Source of the DNA: Phoebastria nigripes
Lineage: Eukaryota; Chordata; Aves; Procellariiformes; Diomedeidae
Reading direction: 5' to 3'
Assembly (NCBI GenBank): GCA_035582835.1
Contig: JAYKAV010000422.1
Span: forward strand, 434,001-498,000
DNA: 64,000 nucleotides
Both the position numbers and the translations under genes were made by a program. The notes below the pieces were generated by a model. It searched no databases. It was not told the DNA's origin and saw nothing but the letters and a program-made list of their open reading frames with translations. This document shows positions 14,601-29,100 of this stretch, in pieces; the stretch's first letter is position 1, and each line of letters begins with the position of its first letter.

Positions 14601-17600
14601 GCAGGTCACCACTACTCTTGCTTTTGTGTTAGAAGTTTTATCATTTAAAAACATCAGGTGCCTGAAAGAAGAGAGTTTGAGCCAGGAAAGTCAGAGATCA
14701 GAGCCTGATCCCATAAACCGACATATTACGTGACTATCACTCCTACATATCCAGCATATGTATTTTTGCCTGCTTCTGACTGTTGCCTGAATTATATACA
14801 TTGCTAAAGATCTGAACGCTGCTATTTTTTTAACAGTCTCTATGAAATTGATCTCTTGCAGATGCTGGCTCGAGGCTGGCAGCATCCTTCATTTTCAAGT
14901 TTAAGGTACTAATAAAATTCTTAAGTCTGCTTTCCATTCAGAGAAAGCCTTCCAGTTTGACATGAACCAACTCTGATTCATCTTTTGTCAGTGGTGAGAG
15001 TGGGGCTAGTTCAGTTCTCAGGGCTCTAGACAGAATTGTATTTCATGATGTAGTCCAATAACCCACTCAACAGTTAGACCCAGAGAAGTAGTTTACCCAG
15101 GAGTTTTTGACGCCTCCCTTCCTTGGCAGTTTGGAGCCTGTCAAATTACACGGTCAGACCGAATTCAGGCTTCTTGGTGGCTCAGCAAAAGATTGTGTTG
15201 TGAGCTGTGTGTGGAATGACCAAGAGAGGATTACTATGCTTTATGTGCAATAGGAACAGAAACAATTTTTGTAATATTGAATATCAACTGCAAGAAAACC
15301 AGCTTTATCTTAAGATAAATAGTATTTCTAAAAGCTGGCAAAGAGACACATGGTTTAGTTTTCAAGGCTTGTATTGGTTTTGTCCTCCTCTCTTGTAGCG
15401 TCCACTGCCTGCTTTGAATGGGAATGTTCTGCAAGTGCAGTGACGCCTTACTTGTCCTTTTGGCTCAGGAAAATGCATTATGTCCTGGTAGCTAGTGTTT
15501 CCAGAAAACAGTAATAACTTACAGAGTCTACCAGAAGCCAGCTGCCTCTACGTTAATAATTTTTAGCGCTCCCTTATATATCTTGTAAACATGAATGCTG
15601 TCTTTCTGTGCAGTAATCCAAATGAAAGTGTGAAAGAATACCTTTTTTTTGGTTGACCCTTTGTTTTCCCCTTTTGCAGTACAGGTGTGACAGTGATCGA
15701 GGAACATGTTTACAGGTCTGTGGGGCTGCTGGAAAAAAGATCCCTCCCAGGGCTGTTCACAAAGTGAATCATTAGCCTGACTGTAACAATAAATACCACC
15801 ACAGAGAACATGCAAGGATTTATCCAAAGGTCACATTCACCCAGAAGGTCTCTCTGCTGAAAGAAGCTCGCAGCTGTGTTAAGATTAAAGAGTGTCAGAG
15901 AACCATAATGTGTGCGATTTTTTCACTCTGAGTAAAATATGAGCTGTTTGTCTAACAGCCCCAGCTGAGGGATGCTAGTGTCAGGCTGCCTTGGGGCTGT
16001 CGTATATATTTCCAGTGGGTTTTTAGCATTCAGGAGTAATCTCTTTGATGCATTTATCTGACACATCCTAAGCTCCTGCAATGCCCAGGAGGAGATCTTC
16101 CTCCCGCTATTCTGAGAACTTTGATAGTCACTCAGAAAAGGGAAATGTAATGGGAACAGCCCAGACAAATGACTGAGGTCAAAGTTGTGTCCCAAAAATG
16201 GAAGTAGCCCAAACGAATCACTTGCCTTCTCACTTGAATGTGCTTAACACGTGGTGGGCCAGGCTGCGATGTGATAAGCATTTTATCTGCAGCAACAGGC
16301 AGCTGCTTGGGTGAATAGTTGCTGATGGGCTTCAGTGAAAACCCTTGTGTGAGTTTTTATGCATGCATGTAAGGACGCAGTCATGTAGTTCAGTGTGTGG
16401 CAACATCTCTATGGCTAATCTTGTTAACCTGCTTCTCCTTTCATTGATAATATTTTTAAGTCAGGAATAGTGTCATGAGTTCAAAACTTATTTAATTGGA
16501 GAAGCAAGAGTTTTGCCTTTAGTGGCGTAGGGTGCACTGTAGCCCATGGTTGCATGATATCTCTCTTGGTCTCTTTCTAGCAGATAGCATGGGTTTTCTT
16601 CTCCCCTACCAATAGTGGGCCTGGCTTTCTGAGCTTAGGCAGGGTGCCTTGTGCTTTCAGGACTGCACGCTGGCGTTCTCAGCGGTGGCAGTCCCCAGTA
16701 GATGCCATGGAAAAATGCTGTGTGGCAGAGAGGGACCTGGAGTATTGCTGCACTGAATGTTCCTCAGGAAGCAATTGTGGTTATCGTTGCATCTGTGGAC
16801 AGTAAACAAATTAATCTTCTGACATTTGTGTTGCAGAAAACACCAGAGAAAAGCCATGAGAAAGTTTAATATAATTTTAATTGCCCTTTGTCATTTCCTA
16901 CCCACAAGTCATTTACTTCTTTATCAGAGGACTCCACATCGGAGGTGCACATGTGGTGGGCGTGAGGGAGAGAAGATCTGCTGGTGTCTCCTCCTGGGTT
17001 TCCATTGTGAGCTGATTTTTCTGAAAACACTCAGTGGCGTGTTTTTGCTCTGTATTTTAGAGAAGCTTCAAGTGATCACCTCATGAGAAGTGGACCCTAC
17101 TGGGGACTACACAACAGATTATAGGCAAATATTTTGATAGCCCAGCAAGAACTCTTTAGCAGCCAGTTAGCAGATTATGTATTTACAATCTGTGGGATTA
17201 GAATTGACCTTCAGACTGACAGCTCTCTCAGCAGTGTAGGCATGCTGGTTGTTCGGATCATCTCCGAACCTGCTTTCTGTCTCTCTGAGTCCACACGGTT
17301 CTTATGTTGGCTTGATCTGGAGAGTCACATAAATGATTGTGGGTTGTTATAAGAGATGGGTTTCCACGTGTGATAGCCTTCAAATATGGAAAGCTGCCAT
17401 GAAACACAACACGAGGAGAGAGGAAAAGACCTGGGGCTGAACTGGTGTCATGTTGCTATTTTACTTCCGAAAAACCTAAGTCTATATCCAAACTGCACAA
17501 GATAAAATACCTTAAATCTGTTATCTTAGCTTGTGCAGAGCTCCTAGAGGACCTTAGTCAAAGCAGAGCACACAGCTTTTGGCAGAAAACCCAGAGGTTT

Positions 17601-18330
17601 TTTGTTGGGTTTTTTTTCCTTGTTTAATACAAAGGTGATCCAGTCCTAATGAAGGAGAGCAGTACCCACTTTAATGTAATATTTCTCTGTGTTATTATGA
17701 CACTAAATAGAAAACCTGCAAGCAGTGTGGTGATATGCTCAGCAGTAGCCCAGTTAGATGCAGGAGAAGACCAGAGTCCCATTGCAAGGAAATAATCCCT
17801 TTTCTTCAGGTGGCCAAGGGCTTTCATTTTGAATCTCCAAAGTTTTTTAGTAAGCATAACATTTTTTTGACACCTTCAGGAGGTGGCTTGTGTTTTGGAG
17901 CTGGGTGATTGGGAGGTGTGAGGCTTGGTCCCAGCTCTGCCCTGTGTCACATAGGAACCAGCCCAGGGATACCTCAGTCAAAGTCTTAATATGTGAGTAT
18001 GCAAGATAAAGCCTCCAAATTCAGAGAGAACCCTCTAAATGGTTGTCAGGTGCTACAGTAGAGTCTGTCCAACTCCACCGACCTTATGGTGCAGGTGGGT
18101 TATCAGCTGTGCAGAATGTGGGCAGCCATTTAAACCACTTCTCTGCCCATCAGTGCAGAGTTTTGCAGATGCACACATTGTACCAAAGGCTGAAAACATA
18201 TACCTGAACCACCCAGGCAAAAAGTACTTTAAAATTTATTTTGCATCTCTTTTATACATCCACCCTTCTTCTCTATCTCTCTCTGGTACTCTAGCTCTAT
18301 TGATGCATGCTTGCAAAAGAAAAACCATAA

Positions 18331-18358
18331 CAAAATCTCTCTTTAGAAAGAGATTTTG
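18331..18358. repeat. Short perfect inverted repeat
   Basis: CAAAATCTCT at 18331-18340 is the exact reverse complement of AGAGATTTTG at 18349-18358, with an 8-base loop. An alternative fold pairs CTCTTT with AAAGAG. The stem is too short to call a microRNA, and no function is claimed. Confidence 0.6.
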
Positions 18359-20340
18359 AAGCAGTGACCTTCTTCTGAACTTTATGTCATGGTTTCCATT
18401 GGCCGTCATGCTTGGAGCATTGAAATTTCCTGGCGGCTTATCCATTGGCTCAGCAGTGGGGTTTTCACTTTGTCTTCGTTGCCCAATTAGTGGGGAGAGC
18501 GCAGAAATGTGCTTGTGGAGGGGCTTGCTCTGCTGGGTTTAGGTCTCCAGTGAACCCAACAGCTTTGCTAATGTCAATATGCTCTATTGAGCTTATGGCA
18601 GCATTGCTGAGGAGTGTGTTTTATGGAAGACAAGTTGGAGAGGCAGGCTGTAGAGGTTAGATTTGGCACCTTTTTCAGTTCGATGACCAGAGCGGTGAGG
18701 TTAGCACTGGATTTCAGAGTCCCTATGAGCTGGGGAGAGAGCCCAGTGCTGAGGGCAGCAGCTGGGTGCTTGATCTGCAACTCACAAATGAAAGGTATTT
18801 GCCACTTAGCTGATCTCTGGTGTCTGCATTTTCTGACTCGCATGCTGTGCGATTCCCGTGATGGTTGGAAACAGCAATAAAAGTGGATTTAGAATGAAAA
18901 GGTTCAGTTCTGCCATGTGGTCTTTTAGAGTGCCATGGGTTTTCCTACGTAGGTTTCTGGGAAAAGGGCTGCTCCAGGGGCCAGAGGTGTTTGCTTCATG
19001 TCGTAGGAATTTGCACTCCAACCAGAATATGAAGCGGTTGGAAGTTCCCTGGAGATAAGACCGTGAGTGTGACTGACAATGCAAATGGGATATCTAAATG
19101 GAGAACTTTATTTTGACTGTTGCTGTGTAAATGGATGTCCTTACAGGGACTGTCCCTTTGCGGTGCAGTACATGTAGAGAGCTAGGACTGTGTATTGCNG
19201 GTTGTTACTGGCTCCAGGGGATGCTCTCAGTACGAGCCTGTGGCATGGCAATTTCTATAGCTCTCCTCCACTTTACATCAGCTCAGGGTCAGACCTTAAT
19301 GGCACAGGTTTCATCTGTCTTACTGCAGGTGAGATGATTTGCTTGAGGCCACCCCAGGAAATTGTACATGCAGGTTTACGTGTCTATTCAGGATTAATAG
19401 AGAAGTGTGTTTTAAGCCTACCCTAGAGTGCTGTGCAACTGCGCACAATGAATCATAGGGCCTGCGACTTCTGCTGCGTGAAACAATAGAGCTATTTCGT
19501 TTGGTAATACAATAATATTAACAATAATTATAAATAATTATAACAGTAAAGAAGCATTGCTCCTAGCCAAGTTCTTCTTTTCAGCCTTTAATCTGACATT
19601 TCCCTATTTGTTTCATGAATGGAAAAACATCTCTGGGTCACTTTATTGCACAGAAAACAGGAAAAAGAAAATACGTGCTGGGATTGTCATCATGACTGAT
19701 GGAGTCTAGTCAGTTTAACAGATTTTTCACAAAGTTGCTGGAAAACTGCTGCCGTTTTATTTCAGATTATAATATGGGACAGCACTTGTTTCTTCTGTTG
19801 TCAAGACAAACTCTCCATTTTGAATGTCACCCCTCATGACCCCATTTTTGACCTGGATAGCTCAGGCCTGATTAATCTAAAATGACGCAGCCAAGACCTT
19901 GGGCCAAGAGAGCGTATGTCTAGAAAATCTGGTAAATACTAGACAAGTAATATGATAATAGCAACGAGGCAGGGGCATCTTCCACCTCTGTGCATATTCC
20001 CCACTGCTTTTGGAAGTCAGATGCAGCAGACTGTGCGCTACGCTTGTCCTTGTGGAGGGTTGGGATTTGGAAAGGCCAGATAGCACATGTCTGCGGTGCT
20101 CCAGGCAGCACCAGAGGAAGCCCTAGGAAGCACGTGTATCCCAGAAACATGATTTATGTATCACTCTGTGGTCGCAGGGTGTGATCTGTACATTTTGTGC
20201 ATCCTCAGGAACACACTGGAAGTAAAAATAAAAAATGAGAGAGAGGCTCTGCCTACCATACAGAGACAGTCTGAGGCATAGGCTCGATAGCAATGAAGCA
20301 CCTTGCGAGGCAGAGCAATGGGGAGGACGGCAGACGGAGT

Positions 20341-20457
20341 CAGAGCCAGCTCTGCCATTCTACCCCTGCTGAAGATGACTTGTGCGTTACGTGGGACAAA
20401 TCACTTCCCAAATTGTCGCCATTCCCGTGCCTCCCCATAACGGGGTCCCTAAGGGGA
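20341..20457 (+). repeat. MIR/CORE-SINE-like remnant
   Basis: The order of motifs follows the MIR consensus as I know it: 'ccagctctgccatt', then a 'cttgtgcgttacgtggga' region, 'caaatcacttccc', and 'cctccccataacgggg'. These match its 'agctctgccact ... tgtgacctt gggcaagtcactt ... cagtttccccatctgtaaaatgggg' layout with many changes. It is probably an old amniote-wide SINE relic in the intron, with no coding role. Confidence 0.6.
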
Positions 20458-23400
20458 AGGTAGAGGTTCCTTGGTTGGATCTGCCCATTGCCTTGAACTT
20501 GCAAAGAACAAACTTAAGACTTGGCATAATTTCTCTCTTCCATCCCCACAGATGTGAGATCTGACCATCAATGCAAATAATTTAACAACTGCCTCTGGTT
20601 TGAATCGAGCCTGGGGCTGAAAGCTGTTTGCATTCAGTGACCAATACACAAGTTGCATTAAATGAGATGGTGACTTCCCTCTGTTACTAGACATTTAGAT
20701 AAATAATTAGCAGCAAAGCAGTATCCTCAGCAGAAGCTATGTAAAGATGCTGGAGTCTTTCCCCACCTGTATAACAGGATCATTGTCAATACTCTGTGGA
20801 AATACATTGCTTCACTTCATTTCTTGTTAAATAGTAGATTTTAATGACAGGGCTCTCACCCTGCCAGTGTTTTGTAAATACAAAAGTTAGGATTTTTCGC
20901 AAGTTAAAAAGCACACAAGCTGCACAAGCTTAGTGGGAAACATACGGGGAAAAATGGCATGTCAAGCTACTTTGACTTCAAAAATATTTACTGTATTAGC
21001 ACATGAATGTAGTTATGCTTTGGGGCTGTAAATATTTTTTACAGTGCATTGACTTGTGCTATGCATTCACTTTCGAGACTCCAAATTGCCCACGTACTTG
21101 TGTGTGAAAGGAAGTATGAAAACAGACCATGGGAAAATGAAATGCTTCTGAGGCTTACCTGATGATCTCAGGCGTTCAGGGCTGCTTGCTATCATTGCAG
21201 CTTCTGATTGGCATAAAAAACACCAAGTGGTAAGTTGGCTATTACCCTCATGGAGTTCATGGTGCAAAACAGCAACGTGTTTGTGGGTGACCAGCTCCCT
21301 CCCCGCCTTGCAGTTTCGGAGCACATCAGCAATGTATTTCTGATTTCCTCAACTTTTGGATTCTATCTGAATGTAGAGAGAAGGGAGAAGAGCACTTTCT
21401 GAGGTGGGAAGGGGCAGCTGAGGCAAGAAGGGGGCAGGGGGACTCCTCTATCTAGCATCACCACAAAAGCAGTCGAGTTAAGGCCTGAGGTTAGTTAACT
21501 GTGAGACCACCACAGCTCCCTGCCGAGCCTCCCAAACCAACCAACCGGCTGCCTCGCTGGAAGATGCTTTGACCCCGGCTCCTTGGTGGTGCTCGGCCAA
21601 GCTGCTCCACAGCTGGGCAGCAAGGGACTCAGTCTGGCCATGCAGTCAGGCAGGCTCATGGGCTCCAGTGTCCCCAGAGCAGAGGCTCCACCTTGCTGTC
21701 CTTCACAGCTCTTCTTGTTCCTCTTGCTACCATATTTCATTTTCTGCTTTGGATGGTGGGGGTTCAAAGCAGACTTGGGAAAAGGCATGGTTTTTATGTG
21801 ATTTCTGAAGATAGATATAAGCTCTGTGAAGGACCAGATGTAGGAGGGTTAGGGAGAACAATCTCATAAATTGTCACTGGTGAGACCATGATCGTATATG
21901 ATATTATTCCACTGCTGAAAACAAATATAATGTATTACTGCAGAACCAGATTGGTGCTAAGAAAGTTGGGTAGAGAGCCTTGCCTGGGGCTCTCTGTGAA
22001 TCTCTGCTCTTTCTAGCGAAACTGGACTGATTTATGGTTGTGTCTGGAAAATAGAAGTGGCCCAATATGGATCCAGATCCAGAGGCAAATGTCCTTAAAA
22101 TTGAGTGTTCCATTGTGCGTATGTGCGGATATGTGTATGGGGGATGGAGAATGAGTTTAGTTTGTTACTAAATTGGAACAGATGTCGGATCTGGAATTGG
22201 AGATTTCAGTTCGTGTCCTTGTCCTGTGGAAACAATGCAATGCTATCATTTCAACTGGCAAGTTGGAGCTGGTGTGCAGCTTAGGTCTCAGCTTTGTTAC
22301 CCTCTGAGCTCTGAGGTTTATCCGAACTGAAACACAAAATACAATTCAGATGTTATGATTTCAGAAAACCAAAATGGAAATAGATGTTGGTAACAAATGT
22401 TGATACTCCTATGGACAGAAACCTTTCAAAGTCCTTCACACTTTACCACTGTTGTTCTAAATGGGTCAGATTGTGTGGGCAGCTCAAGATCATATATCAA
22501 AAAGCAGATGAACTGCTTATCCTATGCGTGGTAGAACTGAAAATGATATCTTTTTGTTTTTAAGACTTAATCCTCCTATTCACTATTTTGAAATATGGCT
22601 AAGGAAAGTCCTATATGAAACAAACGGACAAAACCAGCATACAAGAGAAAAACTAATGAACGTACATACTGAAAGGGAACATTTTATTCTCCCCAAGTAA
22701 TTCATGCCATTTTATGGTTTATTTGAAATGAAGTAGTCAGTCCTGGCGGGATAGTGAGCAACTTGGCACGTGTGTTCGCTTGCATCCATGGAGAAAAGAA
22801 ACAGCTCTTTCTGGAGAAAAGTCAGTATGTGAGTATGAGAGAACTTTTTCAGAGCTGGTTGTGTAGGATGAGACGTCAAAAGCAGCTGGTGCTGGCCAAC
22901 CATACCTGGCATTACAGACAAACAGAATTTTACCCTGGGCTTCAACAGGGGCAGAGTTATACCAACACCAAGTGTTTCTGGAAACTCTTAACCATGAAAG
23001 AGCCTTCTTTTCTCAAGCCAGGCCATGTCCTCCTGTAACCAGCTTTTCAGGAGAAGGGAGAAGTTGGCCTGAGGTTAACCACCACATGCCCAGCTGGGAC
23101 CAGCTCAGAGATGGTGAATGTAGAAATGCTTAAAATATATCCTTAGCCAAAGCTAGAGCTATTTGCTTAATATGCAAACACACTTAACAATTTCTTAGAA
23201 ATACAATTAGTCATTTCCAAGTCCTAGCTACTCTTTTTATTTAACTGTAACATCAAAAAGCCTTACTCACAGGTTAAGATCCTAGGGTGCTAGTGTCAAG
23301 CACAGATCAGAATCTCATTGCTGTCCTCAAAAAGTTTAAGTTTTAAAGATGTATGTTTGTCTAGCTTTGCAGAGTTCAGGACAGTCTATCCCATACAGTA

Positions 23401-26099
23401 TTATACATTGTTCTGCCAGTACTGAGCTTCATTTGATAAAGAACCAGCCTGCTTCGCTGCTGCAGCTTCCCCATCAAACTGCTTCCTCCACTAACATTTC
23501 AATGGGATTGAAAAGTGGGTGTATTAAGAAGCAGAGAGAGGAAATTATAATCGGGTGTCTGTAGTATTTCCTATCTTCAAGCGTCATGTTCTCCAGCCTT
23601 TCTCCTTGCTCTTGAGAAACGTACAGTCAGATCTCACTAACTCAGTAGAGTCAGGTCAGAATGCTGCTTACATGGAGTACCCTGTGGGGCTGAAAGTGCA
23701 CACAGCAAGAAGTTTGTTTTAGGACTTACTAGATGGCATGCTGCCTTGGAAGGCAGTGCTGTAGTATAATCATCAGGATGCCTTATAAAAACAGATCTGA
23801 AGGAGTACAAAGGAAAGCTATTTGCAATGCACAGCAATACATTTTATTGAGCGTACACAACCAAGAAAGGTATTTTTCTGTACTTCTGAGCACATCTGTA
23901 GACACCCCTACAAGTATATACCCAAGGAAGTTCTTTCTTCCCAATGTGAAATAAAGACCAAAGAGTAACAGCATGTGGGCATAAAAATTAATGTGACAGT
24001 TTGCATAAAAAGTAAAGGGGGGGTAATACTCTGTTTTTCTGAGTTTCATTTCTAAACATTTAATTCTGACCACCTCAAGTCTGTCTGCACTTTAACTTAA
24101 CTACAGCCTTTTTGTCACTTCCCGTCATGAAAATTGTACAACATTTCTGTGAGATGATAAACAGGTGTTACTTTTCATTCTGGCGGCAACGGCATTTTGG
24201 TGCAGGATGAAATAATCCTACCATTAAATAAGAAGCTCACAGTGGTGTTGTGAAGCTTAATTTGTTTGGAAAATGCTTTGCAGTATTCAGATGAAAGGCA
24301 CTCTGGATATTCAAAGTATTATTACTGCACAGCTGGTGGTCTACACGCTGCAGATGTTTCTTCCATGCTGTTGCATGGTTACTTAAGTGGCTTCTTAGTG
24401 CAGATGTTCACGAGTGAGCATGCACAACCTCCTCCGCCTATGTTTTTCAACACGGATTTTATTGCTGCTTGACTTTTGATCTTGAAAAGAATATTCCTCC
24501 ACCGGTGAGGCTGGGTTTTTTTCTCTTTTTTTTAAGGCTAGTAGGTGCTACGTGAGTGTGTGACTACGTCCTTGTTGGTTCAGCCCTCATTGCAAACAAC
24601 AGCATCTGCAGATATTTACTGTGGGCCTTTCTCTTTAGCCTCCATTTCCTTCTGTGGCTTTTATTCATTCCCACAGTGTTTGACTCTGGGGACTCTGCCT
24701 CTTCTGTTAATACTCCATCACCATCACTCTCTTCATGCAGACGTGATGATTCCCTTTGTACGCTTTGCCCAGATGGGATCAAGAACTTCATTGCCTCTTG
24801 ATTCTTTCTTTCCATGGCTGCTGCTACTGTTACATAAAGGGATCTCTAAGAACCACTGGGCTTGCCATTCACAATAATATAATCTCTCTGAGAAGATTTC
24901 AAGATAAGATGAAATTCTAATTTCTGCACGTATGGTGCTATTCTTTCCTTATAAGTGGAGAGAGGTAAGGTCTTACTGCAGCTAACATCCACGTGGAGTG
25001 TGCTGAACATGCGCAAATCTCCATGGAGGTGCTATATGATTTCATCAACATATTTGGTGAGAGAACCAATGTTAAAATTTATGTTCCTCTGGTTTTGCTG
25101 TAATTCCAGCAAATGGCAAGATACCCAATGCAATACAAGGGTTAGACTTTTGTCTAACCTGAAATGCAATACATAGCCTATTGCATTATGGACCTAGGAG
25201 TAGAAAAGGAGCAAATCTGTATACACACATGGGCACACAAAGAGAAAGAGGAAAGTACAGCAGAATGGTACCGTTCTGGTTAACATAGATCTTATTTACA
25301 AGATTTACATGGAAGACAGAGAGGATTTGGTACAAAATACTGGAGTGTTTCTTCTGAAGTATTTTGAAGAATAGATCTCTCTCAACAGCATGTTCAAGAG
25401 CCACCGTCTTTCAACTCAGAGGAATGAGTCCTGGCCACATATCTCTGGGAGAGACTGTGAGAAAGCAGAGGCTTAAAGCTGGCTGCATCCAGACAAATAA
25501 CTTCAGAGAGCAAGGAGAAACCACATCGCTTTCTGTAGCACTTTCTGCAGAAGTCATCATGAATCAAAGCAGAAAGCTCAGTCTTTACCCAGGAAAGTTT
25601 GATCTGAAGGTGAGACACCTTGAGAAGACTAGACCCTGGCTACATTGTGAGGTGAATTGCATCTTAAAGACTTGGTTATTTCCCCTGATTTTTAAGTGTG
25701 TAACAATTTGCCAGTGCTCATGAAATCTTCTAAATGGCACCCCTGGAGACCATAGTCACTTTTAATACGCAGAACTGATACGGCTTATGCAGATATGTAC
25801 AAGTTTCTTTACACTCCTGTGATCCTGCTGAAGTGTCTCATTCTTTCTCTGGGTTCATCTTGATAGGCATAGCTTTCATTCTGCCTCCCTAATGTCTCTG
25901 AACTGTAAGAGTTGCTATAGACATGTGTAACAGGATTTACTCCACTTTACTTCCCCACCATTGCCTGCTCCAAGGGGACAGACATATGGTACTACTTCTT
26001 GTCCAGACCCCCATCTTTTTTTCTCCTGGACTGCTGGTACTGCAGTTATTCCTCTTCTTTCAGTGCAGTGATCTCTAATATTCATGTAGCCTGCATCAC

Positions 26100-26158
26100 T
26101 GAAATGGGAGAGGGAGCAGGGAAAGGAGGGAGGAAAGAGGGAGTGAAGGAAGGAAGAG
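26100..26158 (+). repeat. Purine-rich (GGGA/GGAA) low-complexity tract
   Basis: Nearly sixty bases with almost no pyrimidines on the + strand, made of irregular GGGA, GGAA and AGGG units. Confidence 0.85.
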
Positions 26159-29100
26159 CTTCTAATGTTCTCTTATTACTCAGTTCATCTCCCCTGATTC
26201 ATGATCAATACCTCCTCCCCTCTTCTGATATATTCCTTTGCTCATTCTGGTTGGGTATCTCAGCTGAAATCTAGTCATCATATGGGTAACATTTGGACGC
26301 ATATCATCTCATTCGTTATGATGTGATCATTTTTGATTTACTTATTGCTTGGTAACAAAAGTTTCTTTTGCACATGATGAAAATTGCATTAAATCACTGG
26401 CCCCAGAATAGTGGCTGAAAATCAATCAGGAGGGGCTTTTTCTCCTACCACTTTGGCTCGAGATTGAAACATTTCATACAGTAGCGCTGCTAGGAGTAAG
26501 CTGGGCTTCCTTACTAACGTAATAAAACACAGACCATCCTAAGGGGATGAGGGAGCTGCATTCCAAAACTTGCACTGCAAGCGACCAAAGTTTAATGGAA
26601 AACTTTGAAAAGATTCTATTAAAAAACAATTTTCCTTCTATATATCATACGCTCTATTTTACGCTTTCCCTGCACCCTCCTTTTTTTCCTTACTGGCACA
26701 AAAACAGGATCTTTGTTTTGACAGAGCTAATCCGCTCATGCTTTCATACGGGCCCTCAGGCTCCCCACCTGTGGAAAGATCCATGGGAGCAGAAAAACTA
26801 CTGAGCGGGTGCCACATGCTCACCTCAAAGGGAAGAAATCAGTGGCCTCCCAGAGGTATGGACCGTAAACATTGTGGTTCCCAAGGACCCATGGAGAACA
26901 TGAACTATGAATCCTGTGTAAACTCCAACTCAGCTTTTCCTTCCGTATTGCCTTCTGGGATTTCCCTCTCCTGTCAGCTGGGCTTCTTCAGGAGATGTGC
27001 TGCATGGGCTGCTTCGCCGCAGCTGTGCCGCCTCCCTCTTTCCAAAGACTGAAAGGCACACTCAGCGCTGACAATTTCTACCCGCAAACTTCACTGGTGA
27101 GAAAGGTTTAAAGTAGCTTGCAACCACTGCCAAGTTTGACAGCAAGCTTCATAACAAACTGGGACAGCACTGAGATCTCTCTGCTGCTTCTGTGGGGAGG
27201 CCAGGGAAGATTTTATGGAGTGCAAAGTGATGGAGAGAGAATGAACTGCTTTGTGGCTCCATCAGGCAGCACACTCAAGGTGGCTAACATCNGGTACTGA
27301 TCTGCTCCACAGAGTTCCTGCCTAGCCAACAAAAAGAGGTAAAGTCAAATTCAGATGTTTAGGACTTTGTATACAAGACGAAGCCCAGAATTTATCCTAG
27401 CATCTTTGCCACTGGGCATCAGCCACAGATGAGCAGGAAAATAACCCGTGATCGTGATCATTCTGTGATAGGGAGGGTTTGCTCATGCTCATGGCCGACA
27501 TTTCTCTTTAAAGACTGCTGATTAACATCAGAGCTGTCTTTATATTTAGCCAAGTAAATGACCATGCCCAAACCAACACACTGAAAGGTAAGTTTGTCAT
27601 GAAGGACAACAAACCTTGGCTCCATCTGCTCGTATCATCTCATCCCACCTCACCCAGAATTAGGTCATTCTGACTTTATAACATCCATGTGGGTTCCTGT
27701 GTCTCCCAGGCCAGGCTGATATGTCATGGAGTCGCTATGTCTAGTACAGGAAATTTTAATTCACAGCATTTTAATTCAGGAAGCTTGAATTTAATGTTTA
27801 GCTGTGTCCTGAAAGAGTCTGGATCCTTCAAAGCCTTGAAGTATAGAACTGCAAAAAAAAGGCTGATGACAGTTCTGAGTCTTGGCTCCTGTGTTGTCAG
27901 TAGGAAAATCCCCATCAATTTCACGGGAGACAGCGTTTCATCCACTGTACTTTCAGGCTCTGTACGGTGTTCTGCAATGCAGATCTTGCCCTCAGGAAGG
28001 TTAAAGAACTGTGGCAGAGCATCTCTTATCCAAAGGTTTCTGCATATGGAGTAGTAGGCTAAGTCAAACTGACCAGAGACCAGAAACCAGGTCTCTGCCT
28101 CCTGGCTGAGTCCTGTATTGCTATCAAACTGTTATGCTTACCCTCTCCCTCTGGTCTATTGGATCTTGAATGGGACTGTGGCAGCACTGCCACTGTTTTA
28201 AGACAGCCCTCCTCTGTGGGCAGGAGGACCTCACTGTCGGGATGCCAGTCGGGCTTGTGCCCACCAATGCCCACACAGTCTTGAGAGCATGCAGAGCAAA
28301 AGCAGAGGTGCCTGAGGAAATGTAAAAGCAGGAACTAAGTCTCCAGCATAAAGAAGGTCAGCCTTGCCGGGGTCAGGGCAACCATGCCCAGACCAAAGTT
28401 CTATATTCGGGTGTTTGAACTCTGCCTAAATCATGCTTTATGTGCCTACGTCTCTGTATGGGTCTGGGCCAGGACCACACAGGAAGCCACAAAACCGGGA
28501 ACAGAGTGGTTTTTTGAATGTTTCAATTCAGGTAAGCTGGTTCTTACACCACTTCTTGCAAGTCCTATTTTTAGCAGTTATCTTTGATGAAGAGCAAACA
28601 GGGAGACCTCTGAGATGATATGCACTGTGACCGTGTGACAGGCTGGAAGGGTGGCATGCTCACTGTGAGCCTGACTTTGCTGAAGCAAGATTTTGGCTCT
28701 TGGTTTGTAAAGGGAGCAAGATGAGGAGGAAAGCTGTTTTCTAAGTAGCGGTCTCCTATCTGCTCTTTCCCTTGCTCTCTTTCTTTCATATTCCATCTGG
28801 AGCCAGCAACTTTTTAAATGCTCTGCAGCCACCTAGAGGAAAAATATGCTTGATTGAAGTTAATTTTATATGAGTTAAGCCAGGGAGTGGGCTCTGCAGA
28901 GTTTAAGAATGTGAGTTTCTAAACTAGCCAGCCTGTTTATTATTATATCACAAGACCTCCTTGGAAATATATACAGTGAATCATCATCAAAAGCTGAAGA
29001 TAACTTCAGTTTATGTTTGCACTTTGGAAATATTTCCTGCTTCGTGTTCTCATTGTGCTTGTTATTGGATACGACATATTTTTATGACAGATAGCATAGC

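Noticed and set aside
17921..17980. Fourth MIR-like phrase ('cttggtcccagctctgccctgtgtcac')
   Set aside because: Only one block matches and the expected downstream blocks are missing.
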